Source: Actinomadura alba (lineage in GTDB: Bacteria > Actinomycetota > Actinomycetes > Streptosporangiales > Streptosporangiaceae). Taken from it: a stretch of 64,000 nt of DNA. Each line of letters begins with the position of its first letter. Position 1 is the stretch's first letter. The notes beneath the pieces were generated by a model. That model was not told the origin of the DNA and ran no database searches. It saw nothing but the letters and a program-made list of their open reading frames with translations. Shown here piece after piece: positions 19,561-30,316 of the stretch. The translations under genes were made by a program, and so were the position numbers. The DNA is taken from the NCBI RefSeq assembly GCF_014323705.1, contig NZ_JABVEC010000002.1:434001-498000 (forward strand), in the 5' to 3' direction.

Positions 19561-20337
19561 GTGGCTGTGACTCGGTGCCTGGCGTTGGCCGGGGAGTTAC
19601 TGGAGCTGGTGCTGCCCCAAGCCTGTGCGGGCTGCGAGAGGGCACGGGTGCCGCTGTGCCGGGCGTGCGCCGGGCGGCTGAGTGCGCCGGCGTGGCCGGC
19701 TCGTCCGTCGCCCGCGCCCGGCGGGCTTCCGCCACCATGGGCCGTCGCCGACTACGAGGGGGCCGTACGAGCCGTGATCCTCGCGTACAAGGAGTCCGGC
19801 CGGACCGGGCTGGCGCGTCCGCTCGGATCGGCCCTGGCGCGCAGCGCCTACGCCGCGGCCGGTGACGGTGCGGGGCCGTGGCCCGTGGGTTCGGGGGAGG
19901 CGGGCTTCCGGCTGGCGGGTGGAGAGGGCCGGGCGGCGAGCCGGCCGGTGTGGTTGGTACCCGTGCCCTCGGCGCGGGCGGCGACGCGGCGGCGCGGTCA
20001 TGACCCGCTCCGCGGGATCACCATCGCGGCGGTGGCGGCGCTGCGCCGGTGCGGGGTGCCCGCGCGCCGCCTGAGCGTGCTGAGGCAGATCAGGCCGGTG
20101 GCCGATCAGTCCATGTTGTCGGCGGTCGAGCGCGCCGAGAACCTCTCCGGCGCGCTGGCGGTCGCGCGGCCCGGAGCGGTGGAGGGCCTGCGGGTGATCG
20201 TGGTGGACGACGTCCTCACCACCGGGGCGACGCTGGCCGAGGCGGCGCGCGCGTTACGGGCGGCGGGCGCGGTGGTCTCGGCGGCCGCGGTCGTCGCCGC
20301 GACCCGCCGGAGGGCAGGAGACCTTGCTCCATGGTGA
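19561..20337 (+). CDS. ComF family phosphoribosyltransferase-like protein
   Basis: A 258-residue protein with an N-terminal zinc-binding CxxC pair (CAGCERARVPLCRAC) and a C-terminal type I phosphoribosyltransferase fold. The PRPP loop is VIVVDDVLTTGATLAEA, and PVPSARAATRRRGHDPL matches the ComF signature. In naturally competent bacteria ComF is needed for DNA uptake. In actinobacteria its role is unclear. The GTG start at 19561 lies 105 bases after lpqB. A 50-residue Gly/Ala-rich insertion at about 95-130 (DGAGPWPVGSGEAGF) interrupts the usual domain spacing. Confidence 0.88.
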   Translation: MAVTRCLALAGELLELVLPQACAGCERARVPLCRACAGRLSAPAWPARPSPAPGGLPPPWAVADYEGAVRAVILAYKESGRTGLARPLGSALARSAYAAAGDGAGPWPVGSGEAGFRLAGGEGRAASRPVWLVPVPSARAATRRRGHDPLRGITIAAVAALRRCGVPARRLSVLRQIRPVADQSMLSAVERAENLSGALAVARPGAVEGLRVIVVDDVLTTGATLAEAARALRAAGAVVSAAAVVAATRRRAGDLAPW

Positions 20338-20958
20338 GTTTTTTCACTGAGCGGGGATTATCGTCACGCACCGTCACGCTTCGTGATGATGATCGTCATG
20401 ACCTTGGGGACACGCGCCGAACGATCATGGAAAATGGTCACTTGGAGTCACCCCTCCCGGCTTGACAACCGAAACTTGCCACGCGGCCACACGATCGTGG
20501 CCAGTGGGGAGACGTACGCCGTATGCTCTGCGCCATAAGGGTTTTCACCGCATGTGAGCGGTCCCGCCGGCTCGCCAGGGGAAGGATGGGTAACGGTCCG
20601 TGAGTATTTCCTCCGGTCACCCCCCTGACATTCGAGACGCGAGCGGTTAGCGTTCCTGACATGGCACCCGCCCGGGTCCGTGGTTGCGTCGGGCCTCACC
20701 AGGCCCGGCTAGCCGATGCCAGCCGCAGGCGAAACGGCCCACGTAAGGCGACTTCTCGTCGACCGATCACGGTGCGGCTTAGAAGTAAGTCCTGCCTTCT
20801 CGGGGGATCGGATATCTCCCGGCCGGAGAGAAGGACAGTAGTGGCGAGAGCGCCGCGAGACCCTCTGCAGGCGGATGTGGGGACGAAGACCAGGTCGGCC
20901 GGGCGGGTGCCCCCGCACATTCGGGAGCCCGTAGTTTCCGAGAGAAGGTGGGTATTGC
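20338..20958. other. Long untranslated region upstream of hpf
   Basis: About 620 bases with no supported gene. It includes a TTGACA box at 20462-20467 without a good -10 partner and an inverted repeat GGCCAC/GTGGCC near 20485-20502. A nested hairpin lies at 20795-20834. The length is unusual for this gene-dense window and suggests leader regulation of hpf or an unrecognised RNA. Confidence 0.5.
20795..20834 (+). promoter_or_regulatory. Nested stem-loop in the hpf leader
   Basis: Outer arms CCTTCTC (20795-20801) and GAGAAGG (20828-20834) are perfectly complementary. They enclose a near-perfect inner repeat, CGGGGGAT with ATCTCCCG (one mismatch). It lies about 125 bases upstream of the hpf start and could be a leader structure or an operator. 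Confidence 0.45.
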
Positions 20959-21639
20959 GTGGACATCATCGTCAAGGGCCGTCGCACGGACGTCAACGAC
21001 CGGTTCCGCCAACACGTCGGAACCAAGTTGGCCAAGATCGAGAAACTGGATCACAAAGTCATCCGGGTGGATGTGGAGGTCTCTCGCGAACCCAACCCTC
21101 GGCAGGCCGACCGGCGTGAGCGCGTCGAGCTGACGATCCAGTCGCGCGGACCCGTCATCCGGGCCGAGGCCGCCGCCGAGGACCGGTACGGAGCGCTCGA
21201 CCTCGCGCTCGACAAGCTCGAGTCACGGATGCGCCGCACGAGCGATCGGCGCAAGGTGCACCACGGCCAGCGGGCGACCGCGAAGCTGGCCACGATGGAG
21301 CCGCTCGCGGACACCGGGCCCGAGATCGCCGAACCGGTTCCGGAGGCGCGGCGTGAGCCCGGGGGCACCGCGTTGGCCGATGAGGTCGACAGCGACTACG
21401 AGACGCCGCCCGATCTCGACGGCCACCTCGTCCCGATCCCGATGGAGGGTGACGGGCCGGTCGTGCTGCGGGAGAAGTTCCACAAGGCCGAGCCGATGAC
21501 CATCGAGCAGGCCCTGCTCGAGATGGAGCTCGTCGGCCACGACTTCTTCCTGTTCCGTGACAAGGAGACCAGCTATTCGAGCGTGGTCTATCGCAGGCGT
21601 GGATGGGACTACGGAGTCATCCGCCTTGTCGAAGAGTGA
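20959..21639 (+). CDS. hpf: Long-form ribosome hibernation promoting factor
   Basis: Binds the 30S decoding centre and dimerises ribosomes when growth slows. The 226-residue length is the long form. The N-terminal HPF/RaiA domain (MDIIVKGRRTDVNDRFRQHV to about residue 100) is followed by an acidic/Pro linker. The conserved C-terminal dimerisation domain spans about residues 165-226 (REKFHKAEPMTIEQALLEM, HDFFLFRDKET, VVYRRRGWDYGVI). The GTG start at 20959 follows GAAGGTGGG. The gene has a long structured leader, consistent with growth-phase control. Confidence 0.95.
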   Translation: MDIIVKGRRTDVNDRFRQHVGTKLAKIEKLDHKVIRVDVEVSREPNPRQADRRERVELTIQSRGPVIRAEAAAEDRYGALDLALDKLESRMRRTSDRRKVHHGQRATAKLATMEPLADTGPEIAEPVPEARREPGGTALADEVDSDYETPPDLDGHLVPIPMEGDGPVVLREKFHKAEPMTIEQALLEMELVGHDFFLFRDKETSYSSVVYRRRGWDYGVIRLVEE

Positions 21640-21721
21640 TACGGCGCATGCGTCATGTCACCACCACGGCCATGCCATGATCTAGAAAGTCCGGCATGGG
21701 CCACTCGGCAAGGGAGGACGA

Positions 21722-22423
21722 GTGAGCGAGAACCCCGAGACTCGCGGCGCGGTGGCCAACGATCCGATTCGCGTGCTGATCGTGGATGATCACGCCTTGT
21801 TCCGCCGCGGTCTCGAGATGGTGCTCGCGGGGGAAGACGGCATCGAGGTGATCGGTGAGGGCAGTGACGGGCTCGAGGCCATCGAGATGGCCGGTGACCT
21901 GCTACCGGACATCGTCCTCATGGACATCCGGATGCCCCGCCGCAGCGGCATAGAGGCCTGCACCGCGATCAAGGACGCGGTCCCCAGCGCCAAGATAGTC
22001 ATGCTGACGATCAGCGACGAAGAGGAGGACCTCTTCGAGGCGATCAAGGCCGGCGCCACGGGATACCTGCTCAAGGAGATCTCGATCGACGAGGTCCCGC
22101 AGGCGGTGCGCGCCGTGCACGGCGGGCAGTCGTTGATCAGCCCGTCCATGGCGTCGAAGCTCATCACCGAATTCGCGTCGCTCGCCAAGCGGAGCGAAGA
22201 GCGTCAGCAGCAGGTCCCCGCGCCGAAGCTCACCGAGCGCGAGATGGAGGTGCTCCGCCTCGTCGCCCGTGGACTCGGCAATCGTGAGATCGCCAAGGAG
22301 CTGTTCATCTCCGAGAACACGGTGAAGAACCACGTTCGCAACATCCTGGAGAAGCTACAACTGCACTCCCGGATGGAGGCCGTGGTCTACGCGGTGCGGG
22401 AGAAGCTGCTCGAGATCACCTGA
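21722..22423 (+). CDS. NarL/FixJ family response regulator (orphan)
   Basis: A 233-residue regulator. The receiver domain contains [18 protein letters not shown], phosphoacceptor Asp68 (IVLMDIRMP), Thr ([11 protein letters not shown]) and Lys (YLLKEIS). The C-terminal LuxR-type helix-turn-helix carries [22 protein letters not shown] and [12 protein letters not shown]. No histidine kinase gene is adjacent, so its partner is elsewhere. A GTG start at 21722 follows GGGAGGACGA. It lies downstream of hpf on the same strand with an 82-base gap and is convergent with the next gene, separated by only 12 bases. Confidence 0.92.
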   Translation: MSENPETRGAVANDPIRVLIVDDHALFRRGLEMVLAGEDGIEVIGEGSDGLEAIEMAGDLLPDIVLMDIRMPRRSGIEACTAIKDAVPSAKIVMLTISDEEEDLFEAIKAGATGYLLKEISIDEVPQAVRAVHGGQSLISPSMASKLITEFASLAKRSEERQQQVPAPKLTEREMEVLRLVARGLGNREIAKELFISENTVKNHVRNILEKLQLHSRMEAVVYAVREKLLEIT

Positions 22424-22435
22424 CGGGCCGGCACG

Positions 22436-23767
22436 TCAGCCGGTGCCCTGAGTGCGGAGCAGCGCCCGGCGGGTCGGCTCCGCGAGCGCGGGCGGATCGA
22501 CGATCTCGATCCGCACGTCGTCACAGCCGACCCAGCCGGCCGCCTCCCGCAGTGCCGTGCGCAGCGCCGCGAGTGCGACCTCGGCCCGGGCGGGCGTGCG
22601 CACGGCCCGCGGTTCGAACGACACCCGGCGGGCCACGAGCGTGCCGTTCTCCCGGGCCGGGTCGACCCGGCCGATCAGCTCGCCGCCGGCCAGCAGCGGC
22701 ATCGTGAAGTAACCGTGCACGCGCTTGCCCTTCGGGACATAGGCCTCGAGCCGGTGGTCGAAGCCGAAGACCCGCGAGGTGCGCTTGCGGTCCCAGATCA
22801 GTGAGTCGAACGGGGAGAGGAGCGTCGTGCGGTGCCGGCCGCGAACCGGAGTGGCCAGCGCCTCGGGATCGGCCCACGCCGGCACGAGGGTCGCGCCCGG
22901 CCGCCACCCGCCCACGCGAACCGGAACGAGGCCGGTCGCGCCGCTCGCGAGAAGGCCGTCCAGCACCGTGGCCTGGCCGCGGCGCAGGCGGAGGAACTCG
23001 ACCAGGTCGGCGCGCGTCGCGACGCCCAGCGCCCGGCCGGCGACGCCCGCGAGGTGCGCCACACAGGTGGCGTCATCGGGCGTCTGCCCGGTGAGCCCGG
23101 CCGGCAGCGCCCGTTCGGCCAGGTCGTAGACCCGCCGCCAGCCGGTCCGCTGAACGCATACGACCTCGCCGATGTCGAGCAGCCACTCGACCGCGATCTT
23201 GGTTTCTGACCAGTCCCACCACTCCCCGCCGCCCCGCGCGCCGCCCAGCTGGGTGGCGGTCAGCGGACCCTCGGCCGTCAACTGTGCGAGCACCTCGGAG
23301 GGGGCCTTCTCGGGGACCTTGTGCCAGCGGTACTCGCGCTCTCGGAAGGCCCGCCGCCGGAACTCGTAGTAGGGCCAGTCCTGCACCGGCAGCACGCAGG
23401 CCGCGTGGCACCAGTACTCGAAGGTGGTGGCGTGGCCTCCGCGCATTCCCCAGTAGGACCCCTCGATGCGGTCGCGGCCGACCGCGCCGAGCCGGGCGTA
23501 CGGCACGAGCTCGTGCGAACGGGCGAGCACCGAGATCGTGTCGAGCTGCACGGCCCCGAGCCGCGCGAGCATGGCCGGCACGCCGCCCCGGCGGCCGTCG
23601 GCGCCCAGCAGTCCCTGAGCACGAAGTTGGATCCGCCGGGCATCGTCGGCCGAAAGCTCCACGGTGTTCTCCGCGGCGCTTTCGGATTTCACGGCGTTTT
23701 CAGAATTCACGGGGTTCTCAAGCGAGGGGGCTTCCACGCCGCAAATCGTAGACGGCGACACCGACAT
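22436..23767 (-). CDS. YcaQ/AlkZ-like winged-helix DNA glycosylase
   Basis: A 443-residue protein of the HTH_42/YcaQ superfamily, which excises alkylated or crosslinked bases. Three tandem winged helices are typical. The catalytic Gln-x-Asp motif is present as VQLDTISVLARSHELVPYARL (QLD, about residues 72-76), the YcaQ-type rather than the AlkZ-type QxQ. Other matches are GYWGMRGGHA-like SYWGMRGGHATTFEYW and SPFDSLIWDRKRTSRVFGFD. The N-terminal 35 residues are low-complexity and contain three repeats of ENxV. A GTG at 23662 could be the true start. Confidence 0.85.
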   Translation of the reverse strand: MSVSPSTICGVEAPSLENPVNSENAVKSESAAENTVELSADDARRIQLRAQGLLGADGRRGGVPAMLARLGAVQLDTISVLARSHELVPYARLGAVGRDRIEGSYWGMRGGHATTFEYWCHAACVLPVQDWPYYEFRRRAFREREYRWHKVPEKAPSEVLAQLTAEGPLTATQLGGARGGGEWWDWSETKIAVEWLLDIGEVVCVQRTGWRRVYDLAERALPAGLTGQTPDDATCVAHLAGVAGRALGVATRADLVEFLRLRRGQATVLDGLLASGATGLVPVRVGGWRPGATLVPAWADPEALATPVRGRHRTTLLSPFDSLIWDRKRTSRVFGFDHRLEAYVPKGKRVHGYFTMPLLAGGELIGRVDPARENGTLVARRVSFEPRAVRTPARAEVALAALRTALREAAGWVGCDDVRIEIVDPPALAEPTRRALLRTQGTG

Positions 23768-23850
23768 AACGCGTACGTCAGTGTCGATCTACTCGTTGTC
23801 CGTGCCGCGACACACCGAGCGCGAACGCGGATTCGTTCCCGGCGGGCCCG

Positions 23851-24180
23851 TCAACCGTGGGGGGATTCTTCGGGCTCGCGCCTCGTCGGCTTGTCGGTCG
23901 TCTCGCCGTACGGGCCGCCGCGCCGCTTCTCACCCGTACCGCCGGTGATCGAATAGTCCACGATCTCCGGAACCACCCGTGTCTCGTCCAGCACCACGTC
24001 GGAGAAGATGCCGACAGCGAGCGCGATCAGTCCGCCGATCGCCACCACCGCCGCACCGGCCCAGAACACCGGCCACGACGGGCCCAGTGTCAGCCCGGCG
24101 CCGCCGATCGTGAATCCCGCGATCATGATGCCGACCGCGAGCCATGAACTCGGACGTCCGCCATGAGAACCTCGGGCCAT
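23851..24180 (-). CDS. HGxxPAAW-type small membrane protein
   Basis: A 109-residue actinobacterial membrane protein starting MARGSHGGRPSSWLAV, matching the N-terminal HGxxP(A/S)(A/S)W signature that names the family. Two hydrophobic segments (about residues 12-33 and 38-60) precede a basic, charged C-terminal tail. ATG 24180 has AAGGAG upstream, so a longer start at 24267 is rejected. Function is unknown. It is divergent from secA, and the shared 222-base gap must contain both promoters. Confidence 0.85.
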   Translation of the reverse strand: MARGSHGGRPSSWLAVGIMIAGFTIGGAGLTLGPSWPVFWAGAAVVAIGGLIALAVGIFSDVVLDETRVVPEIVDYSITGGTGEKRRGGPYGETTDKPTRREPEESPHG

Positions 24181-24402
24181 CACTGCTCCTTGAACGTTAG
24201 GGGGGCCCGCCAGGACCAGTGATGCGGGCTCCTTGGAAGACCTTCCCTGGAGCTTGAACCGAAACACAAGCGAAACAGATCAGCATGGATTGCGTCGGAG
24301 GGTGGCCTCCAGCATCCTGGGATTCGCCTACGATGGCAGCGTACGGGTGGTGTGTGCGCGGCCGGTCCGCGGTGACCCACGATCTGCGAGGAGCCTCCGA
24401 GA

Positions 24403-27219
<2,817 letters not shown>

Positions 27220-27227
27220 GACATCGG

Positions 27228-27273
27228 CACCCGGCCGTGATCACACGCTCGTTCGCGTGATCACGGCCGGGTG
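27228..27273. terminator. Terminator hairpin of secA
   Basis: Arms 27228-27244 and 27257-27273 form a perfect 17-bp stem around a 12-base loop, nine bases after the secA stop. There is no T-run. It can also serve the converging gene on the - strand. Confidence 0.8.
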
Positions 27274-27336
27274 CTCTGTCTCGGCCGGGTGCTCTGTCTC
27301 GGCCGGGTGCTCTGTCTCGGCCGGGTGCCCTGTCCC
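27265..27336. repeat. Tandem repeat, four copies of an 18-bp unit
   Basis: The unit GGCCGGGTGCTCTGTCTC is repeated exactly at 27265, 27283 and 27301, with a fourth copy at 27319 carrying two substitutions. The array overlaps the right arm of the secA terminator, so the unit probably arose by slippage from it. It is intergenic. Confidence 0.9.
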
Positions 27337-27374
27337 GGTCGGCGCCGGCCGGGCCAGGGGAGGCGCCGGTTCCG

Positions 27375-27950
27375 TCAGGGCCGGCGCATCGTGGTCTCCA
27401 GCGCGCGGCAGCGCCAGCGGCCCCGGAATCGCTCCAGCCGAAGCGCGAGCGCCTGCACGTCACCGCCCAGCAGGGCCACGGCGCCCACCTCCGCGCGGTC
27501 GGGGGCGGGGGTCTGGATCCACGAAATGAGGATCCGGGGTGGCGGCACGCGACCGGTGACGGGGATCGGCGGACGCTGCAGGGAGAGTTCCTCCGTCACC
27601 CGGAGCGTCATCCACCTGGCCAGGTGATGGAACGGCCGCCGGCCGGCGAACGCCTCCAGGACCAGCCTGATGATGACCTCGGCTGCGGTCGTGAGGCCGT
27701 CGTCCGGCCCGGCGTTCCCCTCCCGTACGACCCGCGGCGCCGCGCGCCTTCTCGCCGGCGCGGTCGGCGGCCCGCCCGTACGCGGCCGCCGTGGCGGCCC
27801 CGTGGACGATGCCTTGGCCGGCGCGGATCCCGGGGACGGGCCCGGCGGCGGGCCGTCGACGGTGATCGCGCCGCGGCGCGTGGCGGGCGTACGGACGGCC
27901 GGATAGGCGAACAGCCGGACGGCGGATCGGTGCGACGTGCGCGTGCCCAT
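27375..27950 (-). CDS. Rv3235 family protein
   Basis: A 191-residue actinobacterial protein convergent with secA, as in mycobacteria, where Rv3235 lies near secA1. The first 85 residues are Pro/Ala/Arg-rich and look disordered. The C-terminal part (RLVLEAFAGRRPFHHLARWM to RGRWRCRALE) is the conserved domain, a compact alpha/beta fold ending in a strand-rich RWRC segment. ATG 27950 has a perfect AGGAGG eight bases upstream, so the longer start at 28004 is rejected. Function is unknown. Confidence 0.85.
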   Translation of the reverse strand: MGTRTSHRSAVRLFAYPAVRTPATRRGAITVDGPPPGPSPGSAPAKASSTGPPRRPRTGGPPTAPARRRAAPRVVREGNAGPDDGLTTAAEVIIRLVLEAFAGRRPFHHLARWMTLRVTEELSLQRPPIPVTGRVPPPRILISWIQTPAPDRAEVGAVALLGGDVQALALRLERFRGRWRCRALETTMRRP

Positions 27951-28128
27951 GGGCTGCCTCCTGCGGTGGTTCGGATGCGGTCGTCCGGGTCCCGGCGCCC
28001 TCACGAGGCGGGGAACAGCACACCAACAGAGGCCTGGGGCGGGTCGTTTGATACGTCATGGCCGGATGCGGCCAGCCAGGGGGCCGGAGTCATGGGGCAC
28101 CGGGGGAGACTCCGGGCGGTTCCGGGCG

Positions 28129-28881
28129 TCACCGAGCGGAGGGACGCCCCCGGCGCGGGTTCTCCAGCGCGGTGTAGAGGTGATAGCGGTCGGCCCGGTA
28201 GGTCGACATGGTGACCTCGGCGCACACGCCGTCGGCAAAGGAGTGACGCTCCAGCAACAGCACCGCGCTGCCGTGCGCGATGTCGAGGAGCTCCGCGTCG
28301 GCGGCGTCGGCGAGGCCGGCTTCGATGGTCTGCTCGCCCGCCTCGAACGCGATGCCGTAGCCGGTCTCGAGGACCCCGTAGAGGGAGCGGTCGGCCAGCG
28401 GCCGGTCGAGTAGATCGGGTGCGAGGGACGCCAGGATGTGCGCCCGCTCGATCGCCATCGGCTCGCCGTCGGCCGTACGGAGCCGCTCGATGACATGGAT
28501 GCCGGTCCCGGCGCGGACGTCGAAGATCCGTGCCAGGTGCGCGCCGGCGGGTACGGTGCTCCGACGCAGATCGCGGGCCCCGGGCCGCAGCCCGCGTGCC
28601 AGCATGTCGGCGGTGAAGGAGACCAGCCGCAGCGGCATGTCGATCTTCGGCCGGGCCACGAACGTGCCCCGGCCAGGTACGCGGCGCAGCCGGCCCTCCG
28701 ACACGAGCTGCTCGACGGCCTGGCGCACCGTCATCCGGGACAGGCCGTACTCCTGGCCGAGTTCGCGTTCGGACGGGATCGGCGCGTCCACCGGCAGTTC
28801 CGCGGCGTCGATGAGCGCCACGAGGATCTCGCGCAACTGCTGGTACTTCGGTACTGGGCTGGTGGGGTCGATCACGCCCAT
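28129..28881 (-). CDS. GntR/HutC family regulator of amino-sugar genes (DasR/NagR-like)
   Basis: A 250-residue regulator. The N-terminal winged helix contains PKYQQLREILVALI, IPSERELGQEYGLSRMTVRQA and GRGTFVARPK. The C-terminal UTRA ligand domain spans about residues 95-240 (RLRTADGEPMAIERAHI, SLYGVLETGYGI, TMSTYRADRYHLY). It is divergent from nagA with a 22-bp palindrome between them, so it most likely represses or activates the nag operon in response to GlcN-6-P or GlcNAc-6-P. This is inferred from DasR and NagR. The ATG at 28881 has GAGGTGG upstream. Confidence 0.9.
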   Translation of the reverse strand: MGVIDPTSPVPKYQQLREILVALIDAAELPVDAPIPSERELGQEYGLSRMTVRQAVEQLVSEGRLRRVPGRGTFVARPKIDMPLRLVSFTADMLARGLRPGARDLRRSTVPAGAHLARIFDVRAGTGIHVIERLRTADGEPMAIERAHILASLAPDLLDRPLADRSLYGVLETGYGIAFEAGEQTIEAGLADAADAELLDIAHGSAVLLLERHSFADGVCAEVTMSTYRADRYHLYTALENPRRGRPSAR

Positions 28882-28926
28882 GGACCACCTCTGGTGACTG
28901 GGCGTCGGGGGAGGTATGGTTCGTAC

Positions 28927-28948
28927 TGGTCTAGTCCGGACTAGACCA
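28927..28948. promoter_or_regulatory. GntR-type operator upstream of nagA
   Basis: A perfect 22-bp palindrome with half-site TGGTCTAGTCC and its complement, centred between the divergent GntR and nagA genes. The TGGTCTAG ends match the half-sites of the Streptomyces DasR-responsive element, but here they are moved six bases further apart by a TCCGGA centre. Confidence 0.75.
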
Positions 28949-29043
28949 CAGGGTAACCCCCATGTCAACGCGAACCGGCACGGCCGGTGACGCGACGTCA
29001 TCACGACAGGATCCAGAGGCGAACGAATGACGCCGACCAGCTC

Positions 29044-30201
29044 ATGAGCCCCACCACTGTCATCGCGGCGGATCGTCTGATCGTCGGCGCGAAGGAGTCC
29101 CGGCTGATCGGGCCGGGCCACGTGCGCATCGCCGGCGGAGTCGTCACCGAGGTGGCCGAAGGCCGCCCCGTCGATCCGGCCGACGTGACGCTGAGCGGTG
29201 GCATCCTGTCACCGGGACTGGTCGATCTGCAGGTCAACGGCTACTACGGCCACGATCTGGCCGACGCCGACGAGGCGGCCTGGCGCACGATCGTCGGCCG
29301 GCTGCCCGAGACCGGCGTCACCGCCTTCCTGCCCACGTTCATCACCGCTCCGGTCGAGACGCTCGCGGCCGCGCTGCGGCGTACGGCGCGCCTGGTTCCG
29401 GAACTGCCCCAGGGCGCCCGGGTGCTCGGCGTCCACCTCGAAGGGCCGTTCCTGTCCGAGCGGCGCCACGGCGCGCACAAGCGGGAATGGCTGACCGACC
29501 CGACGCCCGAGGCGCTCGCGGTGTTGCTGGAGACAGGTCTGGTCAGGCTCGTGACGCTGGCGCCGGAACGGCCCGGTGGTCTCGACGCCGTCCGTGCCCT
29601 CGCCGACGCGGGCGTGCTCGTCAGCGTCGGTCACAGCGACGCCACCGCCGACCAGGTCGCGCAGGCCGTGGCCGCCGGCGCCCGCAAGGTGACCCACCTG
29701 TTCAACGCGCAGACCGGCGTCGACCACCGCGCACCGGGCGTCGCCGCGCAGGCGCTCACCGATCCGGCGCTGAGTCCCGGGCTGATCGTCGACCTGCACC
29801 ACGTGTCGCCGGTCGTGTGCCGGCTCGCCTTCGCGGCCGCCGGTGACCGGATCGTGCTGGTGACCGACGCGGCGGCGGCCGCCGGGATGCCGCCGGGCCG
29901 GTACGAGCTCGGCGGTGAGCCGATCGAGCTGCCCGAGAGCGGCCCGCCGCTGCGCGTCGACGGCACGCTCGCGGGGTCGGCGTTGCGGCTGGACGAGGCC
30001 GTCGGCAACGCCGCCGGTCTCGGTATCGACCTCATGACGGTCGTGGACGCCGCGACCCGGACCCCGGCCGACCTCATCGGCCGTCCCGACCTCGGCCGGA
30101 TCGCCCCGGGGGCGGCGGCCGACCTGGTGTGGCTCGGGGACGATCTGCGGGCGCGGGCGACCTGGGTCGCGGGGCAGGCTGTCTTCCGAGAGCGCACGTG
30201 A
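29044..30201 (+). CDS. nagA: N-acetylglucosamine-6-phosphate deacetylase
   Basis: Deacetylates GlcNAc-6-P to GlcN-6-P. This is a 385-residue amidohydrolase with the small beta domain at each end. Motifs: GLVDLQVNGYYGHD, metal ligand Glu133 in HLEGPFLSERRHGAHK, His in SVGHSDAT, THLFNAQTG, DLHHVSP, and catalytic Asp in LVTDAAAAAGM. ATG 29044 gives the family N-terminus (MSPTTVIAADRLIVG), although the ribosome site is weak. It begins an operon with the SIS-domain deaminase, ptsH and ptsI and is divergent from the GntR regulator. Confidence 0.95.
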   Translation: MSPTTVIAADRLIVGAKESRLIGPGHVRIAGGVVTEVAEGRPVDPADVTLSGGILSPGLVDLQVNGYYGHDLADADEAAWRTIVGRLPETGVTAFLPTFITAPVETLAAALRRTARLVPELPQGARVLGVHLEGPFLSERRHGAHKREWLTDPTPEALAVLLETGLVRLVTLAPERPGGLDAVRALADAGVLVSVGHSDATADQVAQAVAAGARKVTHLFNAQTGVDHRAPGVAAQALTDPALSPGLIVDLHHVSPVVCRLAFAAAGDRIVLVTDAAAAAGMPPGRYELGGEPIELPESGPPLRVDGTLAGSALRLDEAVGNAAGLGIDLMTVVDAATRTPADLIGRPDLGRIAPGAAADLVWLGDDLRARATWVAGQAVFRERT

Positions 30202-30316
30202 ACGCCCGTACCGGCCCCTGGGGGCCCGCCCCGACCGGCGGGCCGGCGAGAGGCCGCCAGAGCCGGGACCACCGAGTAGCAGAGCGCGCCGCCGGTCGGT
30301 GCGCGAGGGAGCACAG

